The position numbers and the translations under genes were made by a program. This document shows, one piece after another, positions 50,264-51,400 of a stretch of 51,400 nt of DNA. Under the pieces are notes generated by a model. That model worked only from the letters and a program-made list of their open reading frames with translations. It did not search any database and had not been told where the DNA came from. The stretch is from a bacterium HR11. GTDB lineage: Bacteria; Acidobacteriota; HRBIN11. Location of the stretch: contig BEHN01000021.1 in the NCBI GenBank assembly GCA_002898535.1, positions 1-51,400 of the forward strand. The letters are read 5' to 3'. How positions within the stretch are numbered: the stretch's first letter is position 1; each line of letters starts with the position of its first letter.

Positions 50264-50832
50264 CAGTCAACGAATAGCTCCCCCACGTCCACGACCAAAT
50301 CGGGGACGGCCCGGCTCCGGACCGTCCCCGCCCCCCGGGCCCGCCCGTACAGCCGAAAGGCCCCGCCCTCCAAGACGTACACCTCCACCCCCGCCGTCTC
50401 GGGGTCCACGACCCAGTACTCCCCGACCCCCGCCCGCTCGTAGTCCGACCGCTTGCCCCCCCGGTCCGCCTCGGCCGTCGACGGCGACAGGACCTCGACG
50501 ACTACGTCCGGCGCCCCCTCGATGTGGGTCTCCCGAATCCGGTCCCCGTGCTCCCTCAGCACGACGACCAGGTCCGGTTGATACACCGTGTCCTCCGACA
50601 GCTTCACGTCCGTCGGAGATACGAAAACTTCACCGCCCCGAGTCTGGTCGAATACCTCAGCCCACTTTCGGGCTAAGCGCAATACAATGCGTTGATGCCG
50701 TATATTGGGTGCCGGACTCGGCATGGGAACCCCCCGGACGAGTTGCCAGTACCCCGGCTGGCCTTCCGCCCACCGGCGAAAGTCCTCATAACGCTCGAAA
50801 CGAATCCCCGGCTCGACGACCGCCTTCCCCAT
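50263..50832 (-). CDS. Uma2-family (DUF820) putative endonuclease, copy 1
   Basis: 189 residues. The family fold resembles PD-(D/E)XK nucleases: the start of the core SPTDVKLSEDTVYQPDLVVV supplies the catalytic-type Asp, and PDVVVEVLSPSTAEADRGGK supplies the ExxxxxxxxxxK-like part with YERAGVGEYWVVDPE after it. Function of Uma2 proteins is unresolved. ATG 50832 follows GGAG at 7 nt. Nearly all the gene is identical in DNA to the next copy, except a 74-bp internal block (50617-50690). Confidence 0.9.
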   Translation of the reverse strand: MGKAVVEPGIRFERYEDFRRWAEGQPGYWQLVRGVPMPSPAPNIRHQRIVLRLARKWAEVFDQTRGGEVFVSPTDVKLSEDTVYQPDLVVVLREHGDRIRETHIEGAPDVVVEVLSPSTAEADRGGKRSDYERAGVGEYWVVDPETAGVEVYVLEGGAFRLYGRARGAGTVRSRAVPDLVVDVGELFVD

Positions 50833-50846
50833 GTCGGGTCTCCATC

Positions 50847-50869
50847 GGCCCGGGACCAAGACCCGGGCC
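50847..50869 (-). terminator. Hairpin between the two Uma2 genes
   Basis: GGCCCGGG (50847-50854), loop ACCAAGA, CCCGGGCC (50862-50869): a perfect 8-bp stem just after the stop of the upstream copy. No T-run. Confidence 0.45.
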
Positions 50870-50874
50870 TGCCG

Positions 50875-51400
50875 TCAGTCGGCGAATAGCTCCCCCACGT
50901 CCACGACCAAATCGGGGACGGCCCGGCTCCGGACCGTCCCCGCCCCCCGGGCCCGCCCGTACAGCCGAAAGGCCCCGCCCTCCAAGACGTACACCTCCAC
51001 CCCCGCCGTCTCGGGGTCCACGACCCAGTACTCCCCGACCCCCGCCCGCTCGTAGTCCGACCGCTTGCCCCCCCGGTCCGCCTCGGCCGTCGACGGCGAC
51101 AGGACCTCGACGACTACGTCCGGCGCCCCCTCGATGTGGGTCTCCCGAATCCGGTCCCCGTGCTCCCTCAGCACGACGACCAGGTCCGGTTGATACACCG
51201 TGTCCTCCGACAGCTTCACGTCCGTCGGGGCGAAGAACACATCCCCCAGCTTCTTGCCTATAACGAATTTTCGAAATAGGACGTACAACTCACCCAGAAC
51301 ACGTTGATGCCGTATATTGGGTGCCGGACTCGGCATGGGAACCCCCCGGACGAGTTGCCAGTACCCCGGCTGGCCTTCCGCCCACCGGCGAAAGTCCTCA
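50875..51400 (-). CDS. Uma2-family putative endonuclease, copy 2 (5' end outside the window)
   Basis: The frame continues to the window edge; the visible 174 codons include EDFRRWAEGQPGYWQLVRG, the same N-terminal sequence as copy 1, so the true start lies beyond 51400. The core motifs (QPDLVVV, VEVLSPSTAEADRGGK) are identical to copy 1. The only large difference is the segment reading RVLGELYVLFRKFVIGKKLG, where copy 1 has RIVLRLARKWAEVFDQTRGG. It is a tandem duplicate in the same orientation, offset by exactly 612 bp. Confidence 0.9.
   Translation of the reverse strand, partial: EDFRRWAEGQPGYWQLVRGVPMPSPAPNIRHQRVLGELYVLFRKFVIGKKLGDVFFAPTDVKLSEDTVYQPDLVVVLREHGDRIRETHIEGAPDVVVEVLSPSTAEADRGGKRSDYERAGVGEYWVVDPETAGVEVYVLEGGAFRLYGRARGAGTVRSRAVPDLVVDVGELFAD

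Overview
The window reads as a chromosomal segment of a GC-rich, diderm bacterium. The envelope genes (lpxC, a family-9 heptosyltransferase, a heptose-1-phosphate adenylyltransferase domain protein, an OMPP1/FadL-type barrel and a cytochrome-barrel fusion) require an outer membrane. Codons strongly favour GTC, GAC, CTG and GAG, and 4-nt start/stop overlaps are frequent. The gene mix (folate-dependent TrmFO, DUF4388/PATAN, PEGA, AmmeMemoRadiSam radical SAM enzyme, FadN-type fusion, Kbl/TDH) would suit an Acidobacteriota-like or neighbouring, possibly thermophilic, lineage. That placement is an inference: there is no rRNA or universal marker set here.

Layout. 1-2.8 kb: frr, a small membrane protein and an outer-membrane barrel. 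3.2-5.7 kb: a sigma-54 response regulator overlapping a cytochrome c/beta-barrel fusion gene. 5.8-13.6 kb: a sugar epimerase, trmFO, a TauE-like exporter coupled to an M24 peptidase, a membrane-anchored M23 peptidase, and a BtpA-like gene overlapping a nitrilase-fold amidase. 13.9-15.5 kb: two LPS heptose genes. 15.9-21.9 kb: a PATAN protein, a radical SAM enzyme carrying a 445-residue intein in its iron-sulfur motif, ribosomal protein L31, and an mfnF-mfnE pair of methanofuran-biosynthesis type. 22-26.8 kb: a three-gene phosphorelay cluster. 27.2-29.2 kb: etfB-etfA. 29.3-30.8 kb: a solitary TnpB element. 31-32.3 kb: two related exported or cytosolic proteins of unknown function, one with an apparent frameshift. 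33-38.8 kb: an argCBGHJ operon. 39.3-42.8 kb: threonine catabolism (tdh-kbl) with a PEGA protein. 43-45.8 kb: DUF1015, a small conserved protein and a SPASM-type radical SAM protein. 46.1-50 kb: lpxC, a FadN-like beta-oxidation fusion and ndk. 50.3-51.4 kb: two near-identical Uma2-family genes, the second running off the window.

The most unusual global property is the intergenic DNA. Many gaps are mosaics of a small vocabulary of degenerate short-word arrays and GC-rich hairpins. Several whole gaps are bounded by inverted copies of the same words, including two MITE-like elements with long terminal inverted repeats. The best single-gene novelty is the intein whose C-extein +1 cysteine is the third cysteine of a radical SAM CX3CX2C motif. 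No tRNA, rRNA or CRISPR array was recognised.
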